A DNA stretch of 24,157 nucleotides from UBA3792 sp045576895. GTDB lineage: Bacteria > Bacillota > Clostridia > Christensenellales > CAG-138. Numbering within the stretch: the stretch's first letter is position 1; each line of letters begins with the position of its first letter. The position numbers and the translations under genes are program-made. The notes beneath the pieces were generated by a model. The model searched no databases. It was not told the origin of the DNA and saw only the letters and a list, made by a program, of their open reading frames with translations. The stretch covers positions 1 through 24,157 of the forward strand of contig JAZNHI010000197.1 of the NCBI GenBank assembly GCA_045576895.1, read 5' to 3'. Shown here piece by piece: positions 14,593 through 21,193 of this stretch.

Positions 14593-17220
14593 ATGAACAC
14601 CGAAATGCCGAAAACCTACGACCCCGCAAGCGTGGAGCATGCGTGGTACGAGAAGTGGGAGCGGAACGGCTATTTCCATGCCGCGCCGAATCCCGACAAA
14701 ACGCCGTTCACGATCGTGATCCCGCCGCCCAACATCACCGCAAAGCTGCACATCGGGCATGCGCTCGACAATACGCTGCAGGACACGATCATTCGTTATA
14801 AGCGCATGAGCGGCTTTGAAACGCTGTGGCTTCCCGGAACGGACCACGCTTCGATCGCGACCGAGGTCAAGATCGTCGAAGCGCTTGCGAAGGAAGGAAT
14901 CACCAAAAAGGACATCGGCCGCGAAGCGTTTTTGAAGCGTGCCTGGGAATGGCGCGACGAATACGGCGGAACGATCGTCAGACAGCTGCGCAAGCTCGGT
15001 TCCTCCTGCGATTGGGAACGTGAGCGCTTTACCATGGACGAACGTTGCAACCGTGCGGTGGTCCGCGTCTTCAAGAACCTGTACGACAAGGGACTGATCT
15101 ATCGCGGCAATCGCATCATCAACTGGTGCCCGACCTGCAAGACCGCGCTTTCCGACGCCGAAGTCGAATACGAGGAGCAGAACAGCCATCTCTGGCATGT
15201 GCGCTACGACGCGCCGGACAAGTCTTATTCGATTACGGTTGCAACGACGCGCCCGGAGACCATGCTCGGCGATACCGGTATCGCGGTGCATCCGGAGGAT
15301 CCGCGCTACAAGGACATCATCGGCAAGACCGTCATTCTGCCGCTCGTCAACCGTGAGATCCCGATCGTCGGCGATGAATACTGCGAGATGGAATTCGGAA
15401 CCGGCGCGGTGAAGATCACGCCCGCGCACGACCCGAACGACTTCGAGGTCGGCAAGCGTCACAACCTGCCCGTGCTGCGCGTGTTCACCGACGACGGACA
15501 CGTCAACGAGGAGGGCGGCAGGTACTGCGGACAGGATCGCTTCGAGTGCCGCAAGAATATCGTGAAGGACCTCGAAGAGAGCGGCAACCTCGTGAAGATC
15601 GAGGACTACACGCACAACGTCGGCACCTGTTACCGCTGCCACACCACGATCGAGACGATCGTTTCGAAGCAGTGGTTCGTGGACATGAAGCCGCCTGCCG
15701 GTCCCGCAATCGACATGGTGCGTTCCGGCAAGGTCAAATTCGTGCCCGAGCGGTTCGACAAGAACTTCTATCATTGGATGGAAAACATCCGCGACTGGTG
15801 CATTTCGCGTCAGCTGTGGTGGGGTCATCGCATCCCGGTGTACTACTGCGACGATTGCGGCGGCACGTTCTGCGAAGAGACCGCGCCGGAAAAGTGCCCG
15901 GTGTGCGGCGGAAAGCTCCGGCAGGACGAAGACGTGCTCGATACCTGGTTCTCGTCCGGTTTGTGGCCGTTCTCAACGCTCGGCTGGCCGGAGGAGACGG
16001 AGGAGCTGAAGTACTTCTATCCGACCGACACGCTCGTGACGGGCTACGACATCATCACGTTCTGGATCTCCCGCATGATCACGTTTGCGGCGGAGGTCAT
16101 GAAGGAGGAGCCGTTCAAGACGGTCTACGTCCACGGTCTCGTGCGTGACGCGCTCGGACGCAAAATGAGCAAGTCGCTCGGCAACGGCATTGATCCGATG
16201 GAGATCATCGAGAAATACGGCGCCGATTCGCTGCGGTTCTCGCTCATTACCGGCAACGCCGCGGGCAACGATATGCGCTACTACAATGAAAAGGTTGAGG
16301 CAGCGCGGAACTTCTGCAATAAGGTCTACAATGCGGCGCGCTTCGTGCTGATGAACATCGATGAAAATACGAAGCCGGAATTCGACGAGAAGGATCTGTC
16401 GATCGTCGACAAGTGGATCCTTGCGCAGCTCGACCGCACGATCCGCGACGTCACCGCGAACCTCGAAGCGTACGAGCTGAACCTTGCGGCGGAGAAGATC
16501 TACGACTTCATCTGGGGTACGCTGTGCGACTGGTATATCGAGCTTTCGAAGCCTTCGCTGTACAGTGACGATGCGGCGGAAAAGGCGCGCGTTTCCTCGG
16601 TGCTGCTGTACGTGCTGTCGACGTCCATGAAGCTGCTGCATACGTTCATGCCGTTCATCACGGAGGAACTGTATCAGCGCCTGCCCGGTCACGAGGAGAC
16701 GATCATGCTCTGCAACTGGCCGAAAGCGCCGGAAGCGCTGCGGTTTGAGGCGGAGGAAGCCTGCACCGAAACGCTGAAGGACGTGGTCCGCGCGATCCGC
16801 AACGTGCGCGCCGAGCGCAAGGTGCCGATGGGCATGAAGATCAAAGCAAAGCTCGTCGTGCCCGATCCCAAAGCGTTCGGTCCGGTCGAAAAGCTGCTCG
16901 AAAAGCTGATTGGCGCGGAAAGCATCGAGATCACGGCGGAGCGCGGCGAGGTGCAGAAGACTGACGTGCATCTGGTGTGCAGCGGCGCAGAGGCGTATAT
17001 CCCGCTTGCGTCGCTCGTCGATCTCGACGAGGAGCGTGCAAGGATCGACAAGGAGATCGAGCGCATGAAGGGCGAAGTCGCGCGCGCAGAGGGCAAGCTC
17101 GGGAACGAGAAGTTCGTTTCGAGAGCGCCGGAAGCCGTCGTCAACGAGGAGCGCAGAAAGCTCGAAGCGGCGAAGGAGATGCTTGCACGTCTTCAGGAAC
17201 GCCGTGCGGATCTGAACTGA
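14593..17220 (+). CDS. valS: Valine--tRNA ligase
   Basis: This class I aminoacyl-tRNA synthetase charges tRNA-Val. Its 875 residues match the usual length. HIGH is at residues 53-56 within PPPNITAKLHIGHAL, and KMSKS at 524-528 within GRKMSKSLGNGIDP. The editing domain, which removes wrongly attached Thr, starts with TTRPETMLGDTGIAV. Cys pairs (CPTC, CYRC and two more in CDDC...CPVC) suggest structural zinc sites. The C-terminus (about 805-875) is the coiled-coil arm typical of ValRS that contacts tRNA. GAAGGAG (14578-14584) gives the start. Regulation is by the T-box leader directly upstream, whose specifier codes for Val. Confidence 0.97.
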   Translation: MNTEMPKTYDPASVEHAWYEKWERNGYFHAAPNPDKTPFTIVIPPPNITAKLHIGHALDNTLQDTIIRYKRMSGFETLWLPGTDHASIATEVKIVEALAKEGITKKDIGREAFLKRAWEWRDEYGGTIVRQLRKLGSSCDWERERFTMDERCNRAVVRVFKNLYDKGLIYRGNRIINWCPTCKTALSDAEVEYEEQNSHLWHVRYDAPDKSYSITVATTRPETMLGDTGIAVHPEDPRYKDIIGKTVILPLVNREIPIVGDEYCEMEFGTGAVKITPAHDPNDFEVGKRHNLPVLRVFTDDGHVNEEGGRYCGQDRFECRKNIVKDLEESGNLVKIEDYTHNVGTCYRCHTTIETIVSKQWFVDMKPPAGPAIDMVRSGKVKFVPERFDKNFYHWMENIRDWCISRQLWWGHRIPVYYCDDCGGTFCEETAPEKCPVCGGKLRQDEDVLDTWFSSGLWPFSTLGWPEETEELKYFYPTDTLVTGYDIITFWISRMITFAAEVMKEEPFKTVYVHGLVRDALGRKMSKSLGNGIDPMEIIEKYGADSLRFSLITGNAAGNDMRYYNEKVEAARNFCNKVYNAARFVLMNIDENTKPEFDEKDLSIVDKWILAQLDRTIRDVTANLEAYELNLAAEKIYDFIWGTLCDWYIELSKPSLYSDDAAEKARVSSVLLYVLSTSMKLLHTFMPFITEELYQRLPGHEETIMLCNWPKAPEALRFEAEEACTETLKDVVRAIRNVRAERKVPMGMKIKAKLVVPDPKAFGPVEKLLEKLIGAESIEITAERGEVQKTDVHLVCSGAEAYIPLASLVDLDEERARIDKEIERMKGEVARAEGKLGNEKFVSRAPEAVVNEERRKLEAAKEMLARLQERRADLN

Positions 17221-17226
17221 ACGGAG

Positions 17227-17251
17227 ACGGGGGAGGCGAACCCTCCCCCGT
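17227..17251 (+). terminator. GC-rich hairpin after valS, possible terminator without T-run
   Basis: ACGGGGGAGG and CCTCCCCCGT form a perfect 10-bp stem around the loop CGAAC, seven bases after the valS stop. No T-run follows, so it may be a processing or stability hairpin that lets some transcription into the next gene. Confidence 0.45.
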
Positions 17252-17283
17252 ATGTACAATCTGAGCGTAAAGGAGAAGAAATC

Positions 17284-17775
17284 ATGGAAACGAATCCGAT
17301 CACCGTACCCGACAGCAATGCAGAGATGAGACAGATGTTTGAGGAGATGCGCGGCTACGAGAAAAAGAATCTGCGCATCAACCGGATCCGGATGGTATGC
17401 TCGATCGCGGGACTGGCGCTTCTGGTCATTGCGCTGATCGTGGTCCTCGTCAACGTGGGAACGGTTGTGCACAAGGTCAATACCGTGTCCGAAGCGGCGA
17501 TCAAAACCGTGAACAACATCAACACGATCGCAGAACAGGTGACGAAGGTCGATCTTGAAAAGCTCGGCAATTCGATCCAGGACGTTGCGGAGCTCGGCGA
17601 AGAAACGCTGCAGCAGGTCAAGGATGCGACTGCGGATCTCGGCACGCTGGTGAAGGACGCGGACGACGCCATGCAGCACATCAACAGCGTCAGATTCGAG
17701 GATCTGAACAACGGCATTCAGCGGCTGAACGACGTCCTTGCGCCGATCGCGAAATTCTTCAACATTTTCAACTGA
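17284..17775 (+). CDS. Small membrane protein with a long helical extracytoplasmic or cytoplasmic tail, function unknown
   Basis: The gene codes for 163 residues with a good ribosome site (AAAGGAG, 17269-17275, eight bases before ATG). A charged start (about 1-36) is followed by one membrane segment (about 37-60: SIAGLALLVIALIVVLVNVG) and then about 100 residues of heptad-like helix rich in Val, Asn, Ile and acidic residues, ending in AKFFNIF. The pattern resembles DUF948-type or methyl-accepting-like membrane coiled-coil proteins, but no enzyme motif is present and I do not assign a family. It lies alone between valS and the tRNA operon, in an ordinary codon style. It is probably a real gene because of its ribosome site and clean start and stop. 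Confidence 0.75.
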   Translation: METNPITVPDSNAEMRQMFEEMRGYEKKNLRINRIRMVCSIAGLALLVIALIVVLVNVGTVVHKVNTVSEAAIKTVNNINTIAEQVTKVDLEKLGNSIQDVAELGEETLQQVKDATADLGTLVKDADDAMQHINSVRFEDLNNGIQRLNDVLAPIAKFFNIFN

Positions 17776-17806
17776 TAAAATAATTTCAGAAAAACAAAAA
17801 AATGTG

Positions 17807-17835
17807 TTGACTTTTTATCCGGAATGTAGTATTCT
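17807..17835 (+). promoter_or_regulatory. Promoter of the seven-gene tRNA operon
   Basis: TTGACT (17807-17812), a 17-base spacer and TATTCT (17830-17835) lie about 30 bases before the first tRNA, in an AT-rich gap. No other promoter-like sequence is evident between the tRNAs. Confidence 0.75.
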
Positions 17836-17865
17836 ATTCAAGCCGTTTGAAGTTCGTGTGAAGTT

Positions 17866-17942
17866 CGGGGTGTAGCGCAGTCCGGTAGCGCACGTGCTTT
17901 GGGAGCATGGGGCCGGAGGTTCAAATCCTCTCACCCCGACCA
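17866..17942 (+). tRNA. tRNA-Pro (TGG)
   Basis: The 77-base gene has the acceptor stem CGGGGTG/CACCCCG, discriminator A and an encoded CCA. The anticodon loop reads TTTGGGA with anticodon TGG (17900-17902), and the T-loop TTCAAAT is present. It is first in the tRNA operon. Confidence 0.95.
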
Positions 17943-17958
17943 AAACGGCTTGATGCGT

Positions 17959-18033
17959 GGTCCCGTGGTCAAGTGGTTAAGACACCGCCCTTTCACGGCG
18001 GCTACAGGAGTTCGAATCTCCTCGGGATCACCA
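17959..18033 (+). tRNA. tRNA-Glu (TTC)
   Basis: The 75-base gene has the acceptor GGTCCCG/CGGGATC (one G-U pair), the anticodon stem CCGCC/GGCGG, and the loop CTTTCAC with anticodon TTC (17992-17994). CCA is encoded. Confidence 0.95.
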
Positions 18034-18051
18034 TTTTCCTTCAGGAAACAA

Positions 18052-18128
18052 GGGCCTTTAGCTCAGTTGGTCAGAGCGGTCGGCTCATAACCGATTGGTC
18101 CGGGGTTCAAGTCCCTGAAGGCCCACCA
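18052..18128 (+). tRNA. tRNA-Met (CAT), elongator type
   Basis: The 77-base gene has the acceptor GGGCCTT/AAGGCCC, loop CTCATAA with anticodon CAT (18086-18088), and an encoded CCA. The G1-C72 pair and the lack of the GGG/CCC anticodon-stem run argue against the initiator. A lysidine-modified tRNA-Ile2 also has CAT and cannot be fully excluded by eye. Confidence 0.9.
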
Positions 18129-18134
18129 AGGAGT

Positions 18135-18211
18135 GGCCCGGTAGTTCAGTTGGTTAGAATGCCAGCCTGTCACGCTGGAGGTCAGGGGTTCGAGCCCCCT
18201 TCGGGTCGCCA
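18135..18211 (+). tRNA. tRNA-Asp (GTC)
   Basis: The 77-base gene has the acceptor GGCCCGG/TCGGGTC, discriminator G and an encoded CCA. The anticodon stem CCAGC/GCTGG holds the loop CTGTCAC with anticodon GTC (18169-18171). Confidence 0.95.
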
Positions 18212-18219
18212 CTTTTTCT

Positions 18220-18294
18220 GCCGGCGTAGCTCAATGGCAGAGCAACTGATTTGTAATCAGTAGGTTGTTGGTTCGACTCCGATCGCCGGCTCCA
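18220..18294 (+). tRNA. tRNA-Thr (TGT)
   Basis: The 75-base gene has a perfect acceptor stem GCCGGCG/CGCCGGC, discriminator T and an encoded CCA. The stem ACTGA/TCAGT holds the loop TTTGTAA with anticodon TGT (18252-18254). Confidence 0.95.
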
Positions 18295-18328
18295 ACACGA
18301 CATTGACAACTTGATATCGGTATTACGT

Positions 18329-18413
<85 letters not shown>

Positions 18414-18419
18414 CAATAC

Positions 18420-18506
18420 GCGGGAATGGCGGAATTGGCAGACGCGCACGGTTCAGGTCCGTGTGAAAGCAATTTCATGCAGGTTCAAGTCCTGTTTCCC
18501 GCACCA
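18420..18506 (+). tRNA. tRNA-Leu (CAG)
   Basis: This 87-base class II tRNA with a long variable arm has the acceptor GCGGGAA/TTCCCGC, the stem CACGG/CCGTG, loop TTCAGGT with anticodon CAG (18454-18456), and an encoded CCA. It is last in the operon, two bases before the terminator. Confidence 0.95.
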
Positions 18507-18507
18507 G

Positions 18508-18539
18508 AAAAAAGCACTTGCTTCGGCAAGTGCTTTTTT
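18508..18539 (+). terminator. Strong intrinsic terminator of the tRNA operon
   Basis: GCACTTGC and GCAAGTGC pair perfectly around a TTCG tetraloop, flanked by six A and six T. It is the strongest terminator in the window and could work in both directions. Confidence 0.95.
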
Positions 18540-18542
18540 CAG

Positions 18543-18640
18543 TTATATTCACCTGCGGCGAGTTAAATTGCGTTGCAGTTATATTCGGCTTACGCCGAGT
18601 GATATCCCCTGCGGAGGTGATGATATGCCTGCGGCGTATG
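18543..18640. repeat. Array of five small tandem hairpins (REP/MITE-like element)
   Basis: Five short inverted repeats follow each other about every 19-24 bases. They are ATTCACC-TGC-GGCGAGT (18547-18563), AATTGC-GTT-GCAGTT (18566-18580), ATTCGGC-TTAC-GCCGAGT (18583-18600), ATCCCCT-GCGG-AGGTGAT (18604-18621) and ATATGCC-TGC-GGCGTAT (18623-18639). Each stem has 6-7 pairs with at most one mismatch. Stems are AT at the base and GC near a three- or four-base loop, and stem sequences differ while the pairing is kept. This looks like a non-coding mobile or regulatory repeat of intergenic regions. The reading frames through it are probably not genes. Confidence 0.7.
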
Positions 18641-18893
18641 AAGGAACGGATAATATCAGTCTACGATCAATACGGCGAAAAGAAATATCGTATTTGCTTT
18701 GATATGAACTCGGTCTAACTAAGCGGCAGAGAATTCTTTATGGTCCTTCTTGAAGTTAACACCTTAAGAAGTGCCCTTTTTGGAGCTAACTGACAATAAA
18801 GAAGCCTCTTTTGTCTACCAGGGCAAAAGAGGTTTCTTTGATGAAATTTGTTAAAAAACAATCTTAATGCGATATTGCTTTGAAACGAAATCA
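18641..18893. other. Gene-poor AT-rich stretch after the hairpin array
   Basis: No convincing gene is seen between the hairpin array and the promoter at 18894. Short open frames end at 18702 (25 codons from the ATG at 18625) and 18718. A smaller imperfect hairpin pairs CTTCTT and AAGAAG near 18750-18772. Base composition is clearly more AT-rich than the neighbouring genes. It may be the remainder of the repeat element or a decayed gene. Confidence 0.5.
18798..18839. terminator. Long 16-bp hairpin, possible bidirectional terminator
   Basis: AAAGAAGCCTCTTTTG (18798-18813) and CAAAAGAGGTTTCTTT (18824-18839) pair over 16 bp with one G-U, around a 10-base loop. Taking CCTCTTTTG/CAAAAGAGG as the core stem, the following TTTCTTT would serve as a T-run, and the other strand gives CTTCTTT. 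No gene on either side clearly needs it, so its owner is uncertain. Confidence 0.55.
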
Positions 18894-18922
18894 TTGACAG
18901 CATCGGGGATTCGTACTACACT
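18894..18922 (+). promoter_or_regulatory. Promoter of the small HExxH protein gene
   Basis: A perfect TTGACA (18894-18899), a 17-base spacer and TACACT (18917-18922) lie about 60 bases upstream of the ATG at 18980. Confidence 0.65.
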
Positions 18923-18979
18923 CAAACTGAAAGACCGGACGCCCTGAATTTGTCATCCGGCAGAGAAAGAGACAAGACC

Positions 18980-19363
18980 ATGCTTACTCTCGCAGCGTAT
19001 AAACAGATCGTATCGGAGCTTTTAGACGAGCTGCCGGAGGAGTTCTTCCGGGAGCTTTCAGGCGGCGTCATCGTGTCCGAAGCCTATGTGGTCCCGGATT
19101 ACGCGAAGGGAAACGATCTCTATATCATGGGGCATTACAAGATCTATTCCGGCGTCCGGCAGATCATTCTCTATAAAGGCTCCTTCGATCGCGTTTATCC
19201 GAACGCGGAGGAGGAGGAGGCAAAAAGACTGCTGCGCGGGATCCTGCGCCACGAGTTCCGGCATCATCTGGAGTTTCTGGGCGGCGTTCACAATGCCGAA
19301 TCCTTGGAGGCGGAGGATGAACGAAAGAAACAGGCGTATATCGAACGGCACAGACAGCCGTAG
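18980..19363 (+). CDS. Small HExxH putative metallopeptidase-like protein
   Basis: From the ATG at 18980 the protein has 127 residues. An open TTG start at 18950 has no ribosome site and is not preferred; the ATG has only a weak purine-rich AGAAAGAG upstream. The clear motif is HEFRHH (His91, Glu92, His95), a zinc-type HExxH, followed by LEFLGGVHNAESLEAEDE, which offers acidic residues as a third ligand. The size and the late HExxH resemble minimal zincin-like proteins of Bacillota. No signal peptide or membrane segment is seen, so it is probably cytoplasmic. It has its own promoter and a shared terminator with the convergent operon. Enzyme activity and substrate are unknown. Confidence 0.75.
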   Translation: MLTLAAYKQIVSELLDELPEEFFRELSGGVIVSEAYVVPDYAKGNDLYIMGHYKIYSGVRQIILYKGSFDRVYPNAEEEEAKRLLRGILRHEFRHHLEFLGGVHNAESLEAEDERKKQAYIERHRQP

Positions 19364-19369
19364 GACATG

Positions 19370-19400
19370 AAAACAGCACCCGATTTTTGGGTGCTGTTTT
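19370..19400. terminator. Bidirectional terminator between convergent genes
   Basis: AAAACAGCACCC and GGGTGCTGTTTT pair over 12 bp around the loop GATTTTT, with T-runs on both strands. It lies seven bases after the HExxH gene and three bases after the gtrA-like gene, so it serves both. Confidence 0.93.
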
Positions 19401-19403
19401 GCA

Positions 19404-19850
19404 TCATTCGTTTTCTGTTTCGGAAACGGGTTTCGCTTCCTTCTTTGCAAGGTCGTTCGTGTCGATCGAATTGCGAAAGACCACAAAGCGCTGGAACGGA
19501 AACTCCGTCGCAAGGTTCAGGATCATGTTGATCGCGGTCACGAGGTATTCGTTCCAGCCGAGCTTTGTCGTCAGATAATGCTCCAGAAGCGTTGAAAGCG
19601 GCGTAAAGACGCAGTAGTACGCAAAGACGAGCAGCATCGCCTTCGGCACGTTCGACGCGCTCTTGAACGTGTAGCGGCGGTTGATCGTGAAATTCCAGAG
19701 CACGGAGAGGACGAGCGCGATCAGGTAGCTCAGCCAGTAGTTCCAGTGCAGCAGCTCGTTCATCAGCGTAAAGCTGCCGATCTCGATCAGTCCTGCAGAA
19801 GCGGCGATCAGCACGTACTTGATCGTGCGCAGGAGTTCTTTTTTCTTCAT
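19404..19850 (-). CDS. GtrA-family membrane protein
   Basis: The 148-residue protein has about four membrane segments (near 10-32, 38-58, 72-95 and 105-128) and the GtrA-like pattern: RTIKYVLIAASAGLIEIGSF, LSVLWNFTINRRYTFK and a C-terminal NFPxQRFVVF-like stretch (EFPFQRFVVFRN). GtrA-type proteins are thought to help move lipid-linked sugars across the membrane for wall or surface glycan modification. No glycosyltransferase lies beside it here, so its sugar is unknown. The start overlaps the stop of the upstream Cys-rich protein as ATGA. It is the last gene of the radC operon and ends at the shared terminator. Confidence 0.88.
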   Translation of the reverse strand: MKKKELLRTIKYVLIAASAGLIEIGSFTLMNELLHWNYWLSYLIALVLSVLWNFTINRRYTFKSASNVPKAMLLVFAYYCVFTPLSTLLEHYLTTKLGWNEYLVTAINMILNLATEFPFQRFVVFRNSIDTNDLAKKEAKPVSETENE

Positions 19851-20128
19851 TCCGTATCCTCGGTAAATCTGCTTTCAAAGTCCGGATCCAGATATCCGTC
19901 CGGTTCGCCTTCGACGGGATCCTCGCCCTTGTGGTAATCCGCGGTTTTGATCAGCCGTTTCCATTCGAACTGCGTGACCTGCCGCTCGGGAAGGCTGTCA
20001 GCATACGATGCGGTCGTATGCCAGATCTGTCCGCAGACGCTGCAGCGGACGACGGAATCCCTCCCGGAGATCCGGATCACGGACCAGTTCGCCGTATCCG
20101 GCGACGGGCAACTGCATTTGTACGTCAT
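19847..20128 (-). CDS. Small Cys-rich protein, possible zinc ribbon, function unknown
   Basis: The 93-residue protein has four cysteines in two pairs: Cys5 and Cys7 (KCSCPS), Cys29 and Cys32 (RCSVCGQIWHT), which could bind one zinc. The C-terminal half is acidic (GEDPVEGEPDGYLDPDFE). It has a good ribosome site GAAGGAG just after the radC stop, ten bases downstream of radC, and overlaps the gtrA-like start by four bases. It is probably co-translated with both neighbours. I do not recognise the family; a nucleic-acid- or protein-binding role is only a guess. Confidence 0.8.
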   Translation of the reverse strand: MTYKCSCPSPDTANWSVIRISGRDSVVRCSVCGQIWHTTASYADSLPERQVTQFEWKRLIKTADYHKGEDPVEGEPDGYLDPDFESRFTEDTE

Positions 20129-20138
20129 GGTTTCTCCT

Positions 20139-20912
20139 TCAGGACCGACGGATTTTGTCGGAAATCGGATAAAGCGTCCGGTTGTATTCTTCGAGCGACA
20201 TCGTGTTGCAGACAGCGGGCGTGCTGTACAGGAATACGCGGTCGTACTGATAGCTGTACGCAGCTTTTTTGGAGAGGATCAGCTGATCGCGCACGTCGAT
20301 CTCCAGCCGCGAGCCGATCTCCTCGATCATCTTTGCGGTTTCGATATCGTCCGCGGACGGAATGATGATGCCGGAGGGGTGATTGTGTGTCAGGATGAGA
20401 TACCGCGCCTTGTGCGTCAGCGCGGTTTCGATCACGCGGCGCGGCTCGAAGCTGACGTGCGACAGCGTTCCGATCTGCAGCGTTTCCGTATGCAGCACCT
20501 TCATGTTCGTATCGAGACAGATGATGCGCAGCGTTTCATAGCGGTCGCCGATGGAAAGCGCAAGCGCGTACCGGCATGCGGTTTCCGGGTTCTCAAGCCG
20601 TACCGCGCCGTGCGAACCGGCGGTTTCGATGGTCAGACGGCGATGCAGATCGTAGAGCGAATGCAGAAAGAGCGCTGTCTTTTCGCCGACGCCGTCGATC
20701 GCGGACAGGCGCTGCGGATCCGCCTCCAGAACGCCGGTCAGCGATCCGAATGCGTTCAGAAGCCGATGCGCAAGTCCGTTGACGTCCTTTCGGGGGATCA
20801 CATAGGTGAGCAGGTATTCCAAAACGACATGATCTGCCATGCCGTTCATGCCTTGCTTCCGATACTGTTCCCGGATGCGTTCCCGGTGCCCTTCATGTAA
20901 ATTCTCACTCAT
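20139..20912 (-). CDS. radC: RadC family JAB/MPN-domain protein
   Basis: RadC-type proteins carry an N-terminal helix-hairpin-helix region and a C-terminal JAMM (metalloprotease-like) domain; their role in DNA repair is doubtful and their true function is open. Here LHEGHRERIREQY and LSAIDGVGEKTALFL are in the N-terminal part. The JAMM site is His176, His178, Ser186 and Asp189 in THNHPSGIIIPSADD. The ATG at 20912 (257 residues) is chosen because the family N-terminus MSENLHEGHRER begins exactly there, and the in-frame TTG at 20948 is the -35 box of a near-consensus promoter. The transcript would start at or next to the ATG. Two genes follow in the same operon. Confidence 0.9.
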   Translation of the reverse strand: MSENLHEGHRERIREQYRKQGMNGMADHVVLEYLLTYVIPRKDVNGLAHRLLNAFGSLTGVLEADPQRLSAIDGVGEKTALFLHSLYDLHRRLTIETAGSHGAVRLENPETACRYALALSIGDRYETLRIICLDTNMKVLHTETLQIGTLSHVSFEPRRVIETALTHKARYLILTHNHPSGIIIPSADDIETAKMIEEIGSRLEIDVRDQLILSKKAAYSYQYDRVFLYSTPAVCNTMSLEEYNRTLYPISDKIRRS

Positions 20913-20919
20913 ATCCCAT

Positions 20920-20948
20920 ATTGTACCTGCTTTCGCACATTTCGTCAA
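20920..20948 (-). promoter_or_regulatory. Near-consensus promoter of the radC operon
   Basis: On the minus strand TTGACG (20948-20943), a 17-base spacer and TACAAT (20925-20920) stand directly before the radC ATG at 20912. The expected start of transcription, about seven bases after the -10, falls at 20913-20912, giving almost no 5' leader. Confidence 0.75.
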
Positions 20949-20981
20949 TTCCGGATTGTCAGCTTTTTCGGAATTGCATTA

Positions 20982-21015
20982 TCGGAGCATCTGCATTAAC
21001 GATATTGCACTCCGA
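20982..21015 (+). other. Bulged inverted repeat in the gap before the ABC exporter
   Basis: TCGGAG and CTCCGA pair, then TGCA pairs with TGCA inside, with a four-base bulge (CATC) and a ten-base loop; CTTTT follows. It could be a weak terminator, an attenuator or a regulator site in the 281-base radC/exporter gap (20913-21193). An AAAGGAG without a following start codon lies at 21022-21028. No gene is seen in this gap. Confidence 0.35.
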
Positions 21016-21115
21016 CTTTTCAAAGGAGTAAACACCGCAAAATAAACGAAAATCCATTGTGATTTCTTGTTTGTGATTATTTTATAAAAATGTTTCCACA
21101 GGACACAAAACCGGC

Positions 21116-21144
21116 TTGCATTTTCCGGAGAGAGGGGGTATGAT
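21116..21144 (+). promoter_or_regulatory. Likely promoter of the ABC exporter operon
   Basis: TTGCAT (21116-21121), a 17-base spacer and TATGAT (21139-21144) suggest transcription starting near 21151. This places the alternative ATG at 21140 inside the -10 box and supports the TTG start at 21194. Confidence 0.5.
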
Positions 21145-21178
21145 ATATATATCTACGGAACCGGGGGATAACACCCAA

Positions 21179-21185
21179 GGGGAGG
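21179..21185 (+). promoter_or_regulatory. Ribosome binding site that decides the ABC exporter start
   Basis: GGGGAGG lies eight bases before TTG at 21194, better placed than any purine run before the upstream candidates. Confidence 0.65.
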
Positions 21186-21193
21186 AAGCAGAA

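Noticed and set aside
18052..18128. Initiator tRNA-fMet
   Set aside because: It has a G1-C72 pair and lacks the three G-C pairs in the anticodon stem; it fits elongator Met (or Ile2).
18950..18979. TTG start for the HExxH protein
   Set aside because: It has no ribosome site, whereas the ATG at 18980 has a weak but placed purine run.
19947..20900. Plus-strand 317-codon frame
   Set aside because: It is antisense to radC and the Cys-rich gene, both of which have proper starts and motifs.
20839..21045. Plus-strand 68-codon frame
   Set aside because: It is antisense to the radC start and crosses its promoter; there is no ribosome site.
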